Below are positions 12,827-20,636 of a stretch of DNA of 20,991 bases, one piece after another. The notes beneath the pieces were generated by a model. The model ran no database searches, had not been told where the DNA came from, and saw nothing but the letters and a program-made list of their open reading frames with translations. The translations under genes and the position numbers were made by a program. Source of the stretch: Desulfosudis sp034189195 (GTDB taxonomy: Bacteria > Desulfobacterota > Desulfobacteria > Desulfobacterales > Desulfosudaceae); NCBI GenBank assembly GCA_034189195.1, contig JAXHVI010000242.1, forward strand, positions 1-20,991, given 5' to 3'. Position 1 is the first letter of the stretch, and the number at the start of each line of letters is the position of its first letter.

Positions 12827-14584
12827 TCAACCTTCCTGAAGCCCGCCGTTACTGAGCTGCATCTGGCAGAGCCGGGCATAATCCCCTTTGCGGGCCAGCA
12901 GATCCTCGTGCGTTCCCTGCTCGGTGATCCGGCCGTCCGACAGCACCACGATCCGGTCCGCATGATGCACCGTGGAGAGCCGGTGGGCAATCACAAAGGT
13001 GGTGCGGCCCTTCATCAGGTTGGCCAGGGCCTTCTGCACCACCGCCTCGGATTCACTGTCCAGGGCCGAGGTGGCCTCATCCAGAATCAGGACCGGCGCG
13101 TCCTTGATCAGGGCACGGGCAATGCATAGCCGTTGCTTTTGTCCACCTGAGAGCCGGGCGCCCAGCTCGCCGATCATGGTATCAAACCCCTTGGGAAACC
13201 CCACGACAAAGTCATATGCATAGGCGTCTTTTGCCGCCTGAAGGATATCCGCCTCCGATGCATGCTGATTGCCGTAGGCGATGTTGTTGCGCACGGTGTC
13301 GTTAAACAGGATGGGCTCCTGGGTGACAATGGCGATCTGATCCCGCAGGGAAGCGATGGATGCCTTCCGGATATCCAGCCCGTCAATCAGAATGCGGCCG
13401 GAGGTCACATCGTAAAACCGGGGAATCAGGTTGACAAGGGACGTCTTGCCGCCGCCGCTGGCGCCCACCAGGGCTACCACCTCGCCCGGCGCCACGGTCA
13501 GATTAATATCACTGAGCACCGGCCCGCCGGTGTCGTAGGCAAACGAGACATTCTCAAACACCACCGTGTGGGGGGCCCGTTGTATCGTCACCGGGTCCGG
13601 TGCTTCAACGATATCGGACCGGGTTTCTAAAATATCGTAGACCCGGTCCACTGCGGCAAGCCCCTGCTGAAGCAGGGCGTTTAAGCCGGAAATCTTTTTC
13701 ACCGGGTCGTACATCAGCATCACCGCCGCCAGAAACGATAAAAAGGTGCCGGTGGTATAGACCCCGCTGATGACCCGGGAACCGCCCAGCCAGATGACAA
13801 AGGCAATGCCCGCGCCTGCCACGAACTCCATGAGCGGGGACGACAGGGCCCGCACCATGATGCTTTTCATCTCGATCGTAAAAAGCGACCGGGACTTTTC
13901 GTAAAACCGGGCCTCTTCGTAGGACTCCATGCCAAAGGCCTTGACGATCTTGTTGCCGGAAAAGGTCTCGTGCAGAAAAGCGTTCATGTCGGCGATGGTC
14001 TCCTGGCTTCGGGTGGAGACCCGCCGGACCTTCCGGCCGATGGCCACCACCGGGTAGAAGGCCACCGGCAGGACGATGAAGGCCACCAGGGCCAGCTCCC
14101 ATATCTGGTAGAAGATCAGCCCCAGCAGAAAAAAAACCGTGCAGAAATCGCGCACCATGGAGGTGACGGCATTGGACACCACGACCTTGATGAGATTCAC
14201 GTCGTTGGTGATGCGGGACATCAGGACCCCGGTGCGCTCCTTGTGAAAAAAGGCCAGGGGCAGCTGACAGATCCGGGCATAAAGATTGTCCCGAAAATTT
14301 TTGATGATGCCCTCGGCCACCCGGCCCATGAAAAACTCCTGACCGTACATGCCCGTGCCCCGCAGCAGGGAAACGAAGACCACCGCCAGCGGAATCAGCC
14401 GAAGCATCCGGGCGTCCTTGGTGATGAAAATCTGGTCAATGGCCGGCTTGATGAGATAGGCAAGGGCCGCGGTGGTGGCCGATGTCAGCAGCATGCAGGC
14501 CACGGCCAGGTAAAGCCGGAAGCGGTTTCCCTTGATGTAGCCCAGCAGGCTGCGATGTCGTGGTTTTAATCGAAAAATCGCCAT
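12827..14584 (-). CDS. msbA: Lipid A-core flippase MsbA (ABC transporter)
   Basis: A 585-aa fused ABC exporter: six membrane helices (residues about 20-310) followed by an ATPase domain with Walker A GASGGGKT (374-381), Q-loop TQEP (421-424), signature LSGGQKQR (479-486), Walker B VLILDEATSALD (498-509) and the switch His in VIAHRLST. It is predicted to flip the lipid A precursor across the inner membrane, as its place directly after lpxB shows. Its ATG overlaps the lpxB stop by one base (TGATG). It is the last gene of the operon. Related multidrug exporters share the motifs, but the lipid A context makes MsbA the best call. Confidence 0.94.
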   Translation of the reverse strand: MAIFRLKPRHRSLLGYIKGNRFRLYLAVACMLLTSATTAALAYLIKPAIDQIFITKDARMLRLIPLAVVFVSLLRGTGMYGQEFFMGRVAEGIIKNFRDNLYARICQLPLAFFHKERTGVLMSRITNDVNLIKVVVSNAVTSMVRDFCTVFFLLGLIFYQIWELALVAFIVLPVAFYPVVAIGRKVRRVSTRSQETIADMNAFLHETFSGNKIVKAFGMESYEEARFYEKSRSLFTIEMKSIMVRALSSPLMEFVAGAGIAFVIWLGGSRVISGVYTTGTFLSFLAAVMLMYDPVKKISGLNALLQQGLAAVDRVYDILETRSDIVEAPDPVTIQRAPHTVVFENVSFAYDTGGPVLSDINLTVAPGEVVALVGASGGGKTSLVNLIPRFYDVTSGRILIDGLDIRKASIASLRDQIAIVTQEPILFNDTVRNNIAYGNQHASEADILQAAKDAYAYDFVVGFPKGFDTMIGELGARLSGGQKQRLCIARALIKDAPVLILDEATSALDSESEAVVQKALANLMKGRTTFVIAHRLSTVHHADRIVVLSDGRITEQGTHEDLLARKGDYARLCQMQLSNGGLQEG

Positions 14585-15726
14585 CAGGTTACCCCTTTAT
14601 CCAGCAGCCGGACCGCGATTTGGGCGGCCCGGGCCGATGCCCCGGGACCGCCCAGGCGCTTCCGGACTTCGGCAAGCCCCTTTCGAACGGTCTCCAGTTC
14701 CTGGGGATCAGAAATCATCGATACAATACGCACGGCAATGTTTTCCGCCGAAGCCTCTTTCTGAATCAGCTCCGGCACAACCGTTTTACCGGCGATCAGG
14801 TTCACCAGGCTGATGTGCTCCAGCCGGATCAAGGCCCTTGCCAGCCAGTAACTGAGAAACGACACCCTGTAAATCACCACCATGGGAACGCCGTACAGAG
14901 CCGTTTCAAGGGAGACGGTGCCGGACACCGCCACCACGCAGATGCTTTTCTTCAATACCTGGGTCACGTCACCGGGAACAATGGTAAAAGGGACGGCGCC
15001 GATATACTTTTCCGTGATTGAAGCCGTGCGTTCCACCGGAATCGAGGGCGCGCAGGAGACCAGAAAAGTGACATGGGGATGGCGACGGCTGATCCGGGCC
15101 GCGGCTTCCATCATTACAGGCAGGTGCCGTGTCACCTCGCTGCCCCGGGAACCGGGCAGCAGGCCCACCACTGTCCGTCCTTCTGTTCTCTCGTATAGCG
15201 GCGCCGGTTCGTATCCGGCGTCCAGCAGGGGATGGCCCACAAAGGTCACGGGGACATCGTGGGCCTTGAAAAAATCGGCCTCAAAGGGAAGAATCACCGC
15301 TGTGTGGTCCACCCGTTTCCGAATGGTACGCACCCGGCCTTTTCGCCAGGCCCATACCTGGGGAGAAATATAGTAAAAAACGGGAATGCCGTGCTTTTTG
15401 GCCGTTGCCGCTATTCTGAGGTTGAAGTCGGGAAAATCGATAAGCACCAGGAGGTCGGGAATGCGGGAGGCCAGCATCCGTTTGGCCGTTTTCATGCCGC
15501 TCAGAATATCCGGCATGCGGGCAATCACCTCGGTGATGCCCACCACTGAAAGCCGCTCCGCCTTCACCAGGATCTTGGCGCCGGCCCGGCGCATGGCCGC
15601 CCCCCCGATACCGCAGAAAAAAAGAGGGGCATCCATCTGTTCGCGCATGTGCCGGATCAGGTTGGCGCCGTGCAGGTCACCGGAGGCCTCGCCGGCGATG
15701 ATCATCACGCACCGGTCCGCCGGCAT
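14584..15726 (-). CDS. lpxB: Lipid-A-disaccharide synthase LpxB
   Basis: A 380-aa glycosyltransferase (GT19) that condenses UDP-2,3-diacylglucosamine with lipid X to give the lipid A disaccharide on the inner face of the inner membrane. Family motifs are AGEASGDLHGANL near the N-terminus, DFPDFNLR, YYISPQVWAWRKGR, VGHPLLD, LLPGSRGSEV and SGTVSLETAL. The frame is open 21 codons farther upstream into the preceding oxidoreductase gene, but the ATG at 15726 (MPADRCVMII) fits the family length and leaves a 19-base gap; its ribosome site is weak. The stop overlaps the msbA start. Confidence 0.95.
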   Translation of the reverse strand: MPADRCVMIIAGEASGDLHGANLIRHMREQMDAPLFFCGIGGAAMRRAGAKILVKAERLSVVGITEVIARMPDILSGMKTAKRMLASRIPDLLVLIDFPDFNLRIAATAKKHGIPVFYYISPQVWAWRKGRVRTIRKRVDHTAVILPFEADFFKAHDVPVTFVGHPLLDAGYEPAPLYERTEGRTVVGLLPGSRGSEVTRHLPVMMEAAARISRRHPHVTFLVSCAPSIPVERTASITEKYIGAVPFTIVPGDVTQVLKKSICVVAVSGTVSLETALYGVPMVVIYRVSFLSYWLARALIRLEHISLVNLIAGKTVVPELIQKEASAENIAVRIVSMISDPQELETVRKGLAEVRKRLGGPGASARAAQIAVRLLDKGVT

Positions 15727-15745
15727 CCTGTTCGGCAAAGCGTGC

Positions 15746-16702
15746 TTATCCAATCCGGTCTCCCGTGCGCTGAATCTGATCCGCCACATCCAGGGCCACC
15801 CGCAGGGCCTCCCTGCCCACCCGGGCCGACACCTCCGGGGTCTCCCGGCGCCGGACGCTTTTTACAAAGGCCCGAATCTCCTGCTCCAGGGCGTCCCATT
15901 TCATGAACGAAAGGTTTTTCACGGACAGGCCGGGAATGAAGCTCGACGGATCGCCGTCTTCGCTTTTATCGACAATGGTGATGCCGCTGCTGGCAAAATC
16001 GATGGCAATGTAAGCGTCCTTCTGAAACATGCGCAGCCTGCGCTCGTTCCGGGTGGAGATGCGGCTGGCCGTCACGTTGGCCACGCACCCGCTTGCAAAT
16101 TCCAGGCGGGCGTTGGCGATATCCACGGAATCGGAGATCACGGTCATGCCGGCGGCCCGAAGGTCGATCACCCCGGAACCCACAAAGTTTAGAATAATGT
16201 CAATATCGTGAATCATTAAATCCAGCACCACGCTCACGTCAGTGCCACGGGGCTTGTATATGCTCAGCCGGTGGGACTCGATAAACAAAGGCTTTTTGAC
16301 GATCCCCTTCAGGGGCGCCACCGCCGGGTTGAACCGTTCAAGGTGGCCCACCTGAAGTATGGCGCCGGTGGATTCGGCCAGCTCCACCAGGCGGTCAGCC
16401 TCGTCCAGGGTCTCGGTCATGGGCTTTTCCAGCAGAATATCCACACCCTGTTCCAGAAAGGACTGGGCCACCTCAAAATGGTGGCGGGTGGGCACCACGA
16501 TGCTCACCGCGTCCACGCGGCCGAAAAGATCCCGAAAATCAGTGTGGGCCGTGGTGTTCAGCTTTCCGGCCACCGCTTCAGCAGCGGCCCGGTTGACATC
16601 CGCCACGCCCACCAGATCCACATCCTCTATGGCGGCATACTTTTCCGCGTGAAATTTTCCCAGATACCCGGTTCCCACGACGCCGACACGCAATTTTTCC
16701 AT
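15746..16702 (-). CDS. Gfo/Idh/MocA-family oxidoreductase of the lipid A operon (GnnA-like)
   Basis: A 318-aa NAD(P)-dependent sugar oxidoreductase. The N-terminal Rossmann motif is GVVGTGYLGKFHAE (residues 7-20), EKP stands at 92-94, and the catalytic DLMIHDID segment at 161-168. Position between lpxI and lpxB recalls gnnA of Acidithiobacillus, which lies in the lpxA-lpxB region and oxidises UDP-GlcNAc at C3 for the amide-linked GlcNAc3N type of lipid A. No GnnB-like aminotransferase is present in the window, so the substrate is inferred only from context. GGAAG lies just before the ATG; the gap after lpxI is 18 bases. Confidence 0.88.
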   Translation of the reverse strand: MEKLRVGVVGTGYLGKFHAEKYAAIEDVDLVGVADVNRAAAEAVAGKLNTTAHTDFRDLFGRVDAVSIVVPTRHHFEVAQSFLEQGVDILLEKPMTETLDEADRLVELAESTGAILQVGHLERFNPAVAPLKGIVKKPLFIESHRLSIYKPRGTDVSVVLDLMIHDIDIILNFVGSGVIDLRAAGMTVISDSVDIANARLEFASGCVANVTASRISTRNERRLRMFQKDAYIAIDFASSGITIVDKSEDGDPSSFIPGLSVKNLSFMKWDALEQEIRAFVKSVRRRETPEVSARVGREALRVALDVADQIQRTGDRIG

Positions 16703-16720
16703 CTTCCGCTTTGCCCTTTG

Positions 16721-17542
16721 TCAGGAGAGACTTGCGTCCTTGTCCGTCAACGCAACGACACTCATGTTATTCGCATCCGCAAACTTTATCATCTCCGGCT
16801 TGTCAAACACCACGGACCGGCCCGCCTCCACCGCCAGCACCGTGGCCCCCGCGGACTGCATGGTTCTGACCGTCTCCATCCCCACCGCGGGCATATCAAA
16901 CCGCAGGTCCTGGTTGGGCTTGCACACCTTTACCACCACCGCGTCCCCGCCGCCCAGCCCGCCGCCCCTGGCAATGGCCGCGTCCGTACCCTCAATGGCT
17001 TCCACCGCCAGCACGGACCCTTTCTGCACCACCACGCACTGGCCCACATCCAGCCGGCCGATCTCTTTGGCAATACGCCACCCCAGGGAAATGTCGGACC
17101 ACTGACCGGCGGTGGGTTTTGCTTTCGTCCAGCACCCTTCACCGGCAAGAATATGGGGCAGCAGAAACGTGGAGGCCCTTACCCGAAGTCCGTTTTCCTC
17201 CAGCAGACCTGCAAAGCTTCTTAACAGCAGATCATCATGGGTCTCCGTCAGTCCGGCAATAAAGGCCAGGGCCGTGTCATCGGGCTGGAAATCGGAGAAC
17301 ATGACGGTTTTGCGTACCCACCCCATGATCACCGCGTCGGTGACCTGATGGCGGGAAAAAAATTCCAGCAGCCGCTCCACCTGTCCCACGTTGAGCCAGG
17401 CAGCGGCATCGACCGCGTCCTGAATGGCGGGGTCGGCCTGGCCGGTGTAGGCCACTGCGTAAACCCCATGCCCGGCGGTCTTTGCCGCACGAGCGAACAG
17501 CAGGGGGAAACGGCCGCCCCCCGCGATCAGTCCGATGTTCAT
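16721..17542 (-). CDS. lpxI: UDP-2,3-diacylglucosamine pyrophosphatase LpxI
   Basis: A 273-aa DUF1009/LpxI protein that hydrolyses UDP-2,3-diacylglucosamine to lipid X and UMP, replacing the unrelated LpxH. The N-terminal GLIAGGGRFPLLFA motif, central KAKPT...SDISLGWRIAKE segment and GSVLAVEAIEGTDAAI motif are typical. Asp216 in RFDMPAVG is probably the catalytically important Asp of this family. It stands between lpxA and the oxidoreductase gene, completing the lipid A pathway up to lpxB. The ribosome site (AGAG) is weak. A 118-base gap with short inverted repeats separates it from lpxA. Confidence 0.95.
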   Translation of the reverse strand: MNIGLIAGGGRFPLLFARAAKTAGHGVYAVAYTGQADPAIQDAVDAAAWLNVGQVERLLEFFSRHQVTDAVIMGWVRKTVMFSDFQPDDTALAFIAGLTETHDDLLLRSFAGLLEENGLRVRASTFLLPHILAGEGCWTKAKPTAGQWSDISLGWRIAKEIGRLDVGQCVVVQKGSVLAVEAIEGTDAAIARGGGLGGGDAVVVKVCKPNQDLRFDMPAVGMETVRTMQSAGATVLAVEAGRSVVFDKPEMIKFADANNMSVVALTDKDASLS

Positions 17543-17608
17543 GATATGCTCTCTTCCGGCGCCAAGGCGGATAACCGCTTTCGATGCCGCGCACGTTCTG
17601 GTCTTGAA

Positions 17609-17652
17609 AATTTCACGAAACGATATTCATCCATCCCGCGAATTTCACGGGA
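17609..17652. repeat. AATTTCACG direct repeat with small inverted repeats between lpxA and lpxI
   Basis: AATTTCACG occurs at 17609-17617 and 17641-17649. The first copy lies within a near-palindrome (TTTC-AC-GAAA); the second lies in the loop and arm of a TCCCG/CGGGA hairpin (17634-17652). They recall the TTTCATGAAA palindromes at 12763 and 20616 but are not identical to them. There is no T run. Confidence 0.45.
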
Positions 17653-17660
17653 CCATCGAA

Positions 17661-18431
17661 CTATCGTGTCAGCCCCCGGTTGGACGACGTGATAAAGTCC
17701 ATGAAGGCTTTTACCTCGTCGGTCTGTTCCACCTCGGCATAGGCCCGCTCCACCGCCTCGTTCAGGGTGAGCCCGATGCGAAAAATAATCCGGTAGGTTT
17801 TTTTTAGGGCCGCCAGGGCCGCGGGCGAAAAATTATGCCGGCGGAGCCCCACCATGTTCAGCCCATAGAGTTTGGCCCGGTCTCCAGCGGCGATAACATA
17901 GGGCGGAATGTCCTTGACCACGGCGGACTTCCCGCCGATAAACGCGTAGCTGCCGATCTTGACGAACTGATGAACGGCCACCAGGCCGCCGATGGTGGCG
18001 TAATCGCCCACCGTGATGTGACCGGCCAGAGTGGCGTTGTTGGAAAAGATCACCCGCTTGCCCACACGGCAGTCGTGGGCCACATGAGTGTAGGCCATGA
18101 GCAGGCAGTCGTCGCCGATCTCGGTGAGGCCGCCGCCTTCCACCGTTCCCCGGTGGACCGTTACAAACTCCCGGATCGTGCACCGGCTCCCGATTCTCAC
18201 GTGGGTCTCTTCTCCGGAAAACTTCAGTGCCTGGGGCACCGCGCCGATGGCGGCAAACTGGAAAATCCGGCATTCCGGGCCGATGGTGGTATGGGACTGG
18301 ATGACCGCATGGGGTCCGATCACGGTGCCGGCCCCGACAGACACCTTATCCCCGATAACGGAATAGGCCCCGACCTGGACATCCGGCCCGATATCGGCCC
18401 CGGGATCAACAATCGCGGTTGGGTGTATCAC
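17661..18431 (-). CDS. lpxA: UDP-N-acetylglucosamine acyltransferase LpxA
   Basis: A 256-aa left-handed beta-helix acyltransferase with hexapeptide repeats through residue about 180, then a helical C-terminus. It attaches 3-hydroxyacyl chains from acyl carrier protein to UDP-GlcNAc, the first step of lipid A synthesis. The catalytic His is at about residue 119 (AHDCRVG). VHQFVKIGSYAFIGG keeps Gly at the position of E. coli Gly173, the chain-length ruler, which suggests use of a long (about C14) chain. GTG start at 18431 has GGGGAG about eight bases upstream and lies 17 bases after fabZ. Confidence 0.96.
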   Translation of the reverse strand: MIHPTAIVDPGADIGPDVQVGAYSVIGDKVSVGAGTVIGPHAVIQSHTTIGPECRIFQFAAIGAVPQALKFSGEETHVRIGSRCTIREFVTVHRGTVEGGGLTEIGDDCLLMAYTHVAHDCRVGKRVIFSNNATLAGHITVGDYATIGGLVAVHQFVKIGSYAFIGGKSAVVKDIPPYVIAAGDRAKLYGLNMVGLRRHNFSPAALAALKKTYRIIFRIGLTLNEAVERAYAEVEQTDEVKAFMDFITSSNRGLTR

Positions 18432-18448
18432 TTTTCTTCTCCCCTGCC

Positions 18449-18901
18449 TTATGCGCCTGCCCCCGACGGCTGAAGGCTGGCCATGATCTGGGCCTCGGCC
18501 ACGTGCACGCCGTCAACCTCGGCAAAGGCATCGATCTTGAAGGTGTTGAGTTTTTCTTTCACAATAGCGGCGCAGAGAATCAGGGCGTCTCCCGGCACCA
18601 CCTTTTTCCGGAACCGGACCCTGTCCAGCCCGGCGAGATACCGGACCCCGCCCACCGGCGTATCCTGCCGGGAGAGGCCGATCAACAGACCGCCGGCCTG
18701 GCACATGGCCTCCACGATCAGCACGCCGGGCATGACCGGATTGCCGGGGAAATGCCCGGCGGCCCAGGGTTCGGCGGCGGACACGTTTTTGAGCGCCCGA
18801 ATCCGGCTGTTGGGCACCACCTCCAGCACCCGGTCAATCATAAGAAACGGGTAGCGCTGGGGCAGTATGTTGAGAATCGTCCCGATGTCGATGGTTTCCA
18901 T
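18449..18901 (-). CDS. fabZ: 3-hydroxyacyl-ACP dehydratase FabZ
   Basis: A 150-aa hot-dog-fold dehydratase that removes water from 3-hydroxyacyl-ACP in fatty acid synthesis, competing with LpxA/LpxD for the same substrates. The active-site helix GHFPGNPVMPGVLIVEAMCQ carries His50 and Glu64. The frame is open 37 codons farther upstream inside lpxD, but the ATG at 18901 (METIDIGTIL) gives the family length, with a modest GGGACAGG upstream. It starts 22 bases after the lpxD stop. Confidence 0.96.
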   Translation of the reverse strand: METIDIGTILNILPQRYPFLMIDRVLEVVPNSRIRALKNVSAAEPWAAGHFPGNPVMPGVLIVEAMCQAGGLLIGLSRQDTPVGGVRYLAGLDRVRFRKKVVPGDALILCAAIVKEKLNTFKIDAFAEVDGVHVAEAQIMASLQPSGAGA

Positions 18902-18923
18902 GGGCCTGTCCCGTTGTGATGAA

Positions 18924-19946
18924 TTACCGTTTTTCCATAACAGCCAGCCGTTTTTCCAGTTCCGCGATCTTCTTTCGCATTCCGGGCAGGCCGGCCACGA
19001 GGGACTGGGCACGGAGCCACAATTTGTGTGGCATGCCCGGCGTACCGGAAACGGTTTCGCCGGGTTTTATCGATTTCACGATGCCGGCCTGAGGGCCTAC
19101 CACTGCATTGTCTCCGATATCAAGATGGCCGGAAATACCGGCCTGACCGGCCAGTATCACATGGCGGCCCACGGTGGTGCTGCCGGCAATACCGACCTGG
19201 GCGACAATAATGGTATTCTCGCCCACGGTCACATTATGAGCGATATGCACCAGGTTGTCGGTCTTCACGCCCTGCCGAATCCAGGTCCGGCCGAAAGTGG
19301 CCCGGTCAATGGCATTGCCCGCGCCGATCTCCACGTCATCATCAATCTGCACAACCCCACTGTGAGGGATCTTGACATACACTTCCCCATCCGGGGCAAA
19401 CCCGAATCCATCGCTGCCGATCACCGAACCGGCGTGAATGATCACCCGATTGCCGAGCACGCACTCTCTCAGAATCGACGTGTTGGCGTGAATAATAGCA
19501 TCATTCCCGACGCGTACATGGTTGCCCAGAAACACGCCGGGATAAAGCACAACCCGGTCTCCCAGGGTCACGTGGTCCCCGATCACCACGCCGGGGCCGA
19601 TGGATACACCTTCTCCGCAGGCAAAGCCGCCGCCGATAACGGCCCGGGGATCAATGCCCACGGGCTGCCGGCAGGCGGTGTCAAACAGCTGCCGTATGCG
19701 GGCAAACGCCGCCGCCGGATTCTCCACCGCCACCAGGTTCCGCCGGCTGTCCGTAAAACCGGCCGGCACCACAAGGGCGCCGGCGCCGGTCTGGTCAATA
19801 CGCTTTAAAAATCCGGCATTGCCGGCCAGTGTGATATCTTCAGCCCCGGCCTGCTCAAAAGGCGCGGCGCTGGAGATTTCCATAGCGGCGTTCCCCACAA
19901 CCCGGCCGTTTACCAGCCGGGCAATCTGTTCAAGGGAGCGTTTCAT
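18924..19946 (-). CDS. lpxD: UDP-3-O-(3-hydroxyacyl)glucosamine N-acyltransferase LpxD
   Basis: A 340-aa trimeric left-handed beta-helix acyltransferase that adds the N-linked chain in lipid A synthesis. Residues about 1-100 are the uridine-binding domain, 100-310 are hexapeptide repeats with the catalytic His237 in LVHIAHNVTVG, and the C-terminal 30 residues form a charged helix. GSDGFGFAPDG (177-187) is a further family motif. GAGG lies about 12 bases before the ATG. It follows skp and precedes fabZ in the usual order. Confidence 0.96.
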   Translation of the reverse strand: MKRSLEQIARLVNGRVVGNAAMEISSAAPFEQAGAEDITLAGNAGFLKRIDQTGAGALVVPAGFTDSRRNLVAVENPAAAFARIRQLFDTACRQPVGIDPRAVIGGGFACGEGVSIGPGVVIGDHVTLGDRVVLYPGVFLGNHVRVGNDAIIHANTSILRECVLGNRVIIHAGSVIGSDGFGFAPDGEVYVKIPHSGVVQIDDDVEIGAGNAIDRATFGRTWIRQGVKTDNLVHIAHNVTVGENTIIVAQVGIAGSTTVGRHVILAGQAGISGHLDIGDNAVVGPQAGIVKSIKPGETVSGTPGMPHKLWLRAQSLVAGLPGMRKKIAELEKRLAVMEKR

Positions 19947-19979
19947 TGACAGGCTGCCTCACCCGGTCTTCGACGGGAG

Positions 19980-20516
19980 TTACTCCCCGTCCAGGGTCAA
20001 ATTCTTGGAGTTGGCAAACACAATCAGCTTGTCGGTGACGTCAATGGCGCTGGGATAATACATGGTATACCCCTTTTCGATCATCAGGAGAAGCCCCTCC
20101 CTGGTGCCGAACTCCTGGGTCAGTTTGGTGAGTTTCGTGTCAAGCTTGCGGAGCATCTCCTGGTTGACCTTTCTTAAATTCTCCGAATATTTTTGCTGAA
20201 GCACCTGAAAATCGTACTTCTTGATACGAAACGCCCGATCCTTTTCCTCGCGCTTCTCCTCGCTCATCACCATGGCGTCCCGCTCCAACTCCGCCTCTAG
20301 TGCCTGGACATCCTGGGCCGCCGCTTCAAGATCGGCCTTGAGCTTGGCGTGTTCCTTTTCCACCTGGGCATTGGCCGCCTTGCCGATGTCCGATTCCTTG
20401 AAAAACTTCTGAATGTCCACCACCCCGATTTTCGCCACATCAGCGCCAAAACAGGGCAGACAACACCCCATGCACACCAGTGCCATCACGCTCATCGATA
20501 TAACAAATTTCTTCAT
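19980..20516 (-). CDS. skp: OmpH/Skp-family periplasmic chaperone
   Basis: A 178-aa exported protein. A signal peptide (residues 1-25, probable cut after CFGA) contains three to four Cys and is followed by the family start strand KIGVVDIQKFF. Residues about 45-130 are a charged, Glu/Lys-rich coiled coil forming the Skp tentacle, then a short strand region at the end. It is predicted to hold unfolded outer-membrane proteins for BamA, encoded just upstream in the operon. GGAGG lies about ten bases before the ATG, and the lpxD start follows 33 bases after the stop. Confidence 0.93.
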   Translation of the reverse strand: MKKFVISMSVMALVCMGCCLPCFGADVAKIGVVDIQKFFKESDIGKAANAQVEKEHAKLKADLEAAAQDVQALEAELERDAMVMSEEKREEKDRAFRIKKYDFQVLQQKYSENLRKVNQEMLRKLDTKLTKLTQEFGTREGLLLMIEKGYTMYYPSAIDVTDKLIVFANSKNLTLDGE

Positions 20517-20580
20517 GGGATTACCGCCTCCTTATTGGTTTTGTTGCGTTAAAAATGTATTGCCTGATAAAAACCGCCGG

Positions 20581-20636
20581 CCCGAAAAATTTAGAACGGT
20601 TCGGGCAACCCGCATATTTCATGAAATTTTCGGGTT
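20581..20636. other. Paired hairpins between bamA and skp, including palindrome copy 2
   Basis: Two stem-loops lie side by side: CCCGAA/TTCGGG (20581-20605), and AACCCG/CGGGTT (20607-20636) whose interior holds the palindrome ATTTCATGAAAT. The second overlaps the last two bases of the bamA stop codon. No clear T run follows on the - strand directly, so partial termination or mRNA stabilisation is possible rather than full termination. Confidence 0.6.

Noticed and set aside
16271..17224. A 317-codon open frame on the + strand
   Set aside because: It is antisense to lpxI and the oxidoreductase gene; the His-rich composition is a shadow effect of GC-rich coding DNA.
18867..19808. A 313-codon open frame on the + strand
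   Set aside because: It is antisense to lpxD and fabZ; the His- and Gly-rich translation is typical of the reverse of hexapeptide-repeat genes.
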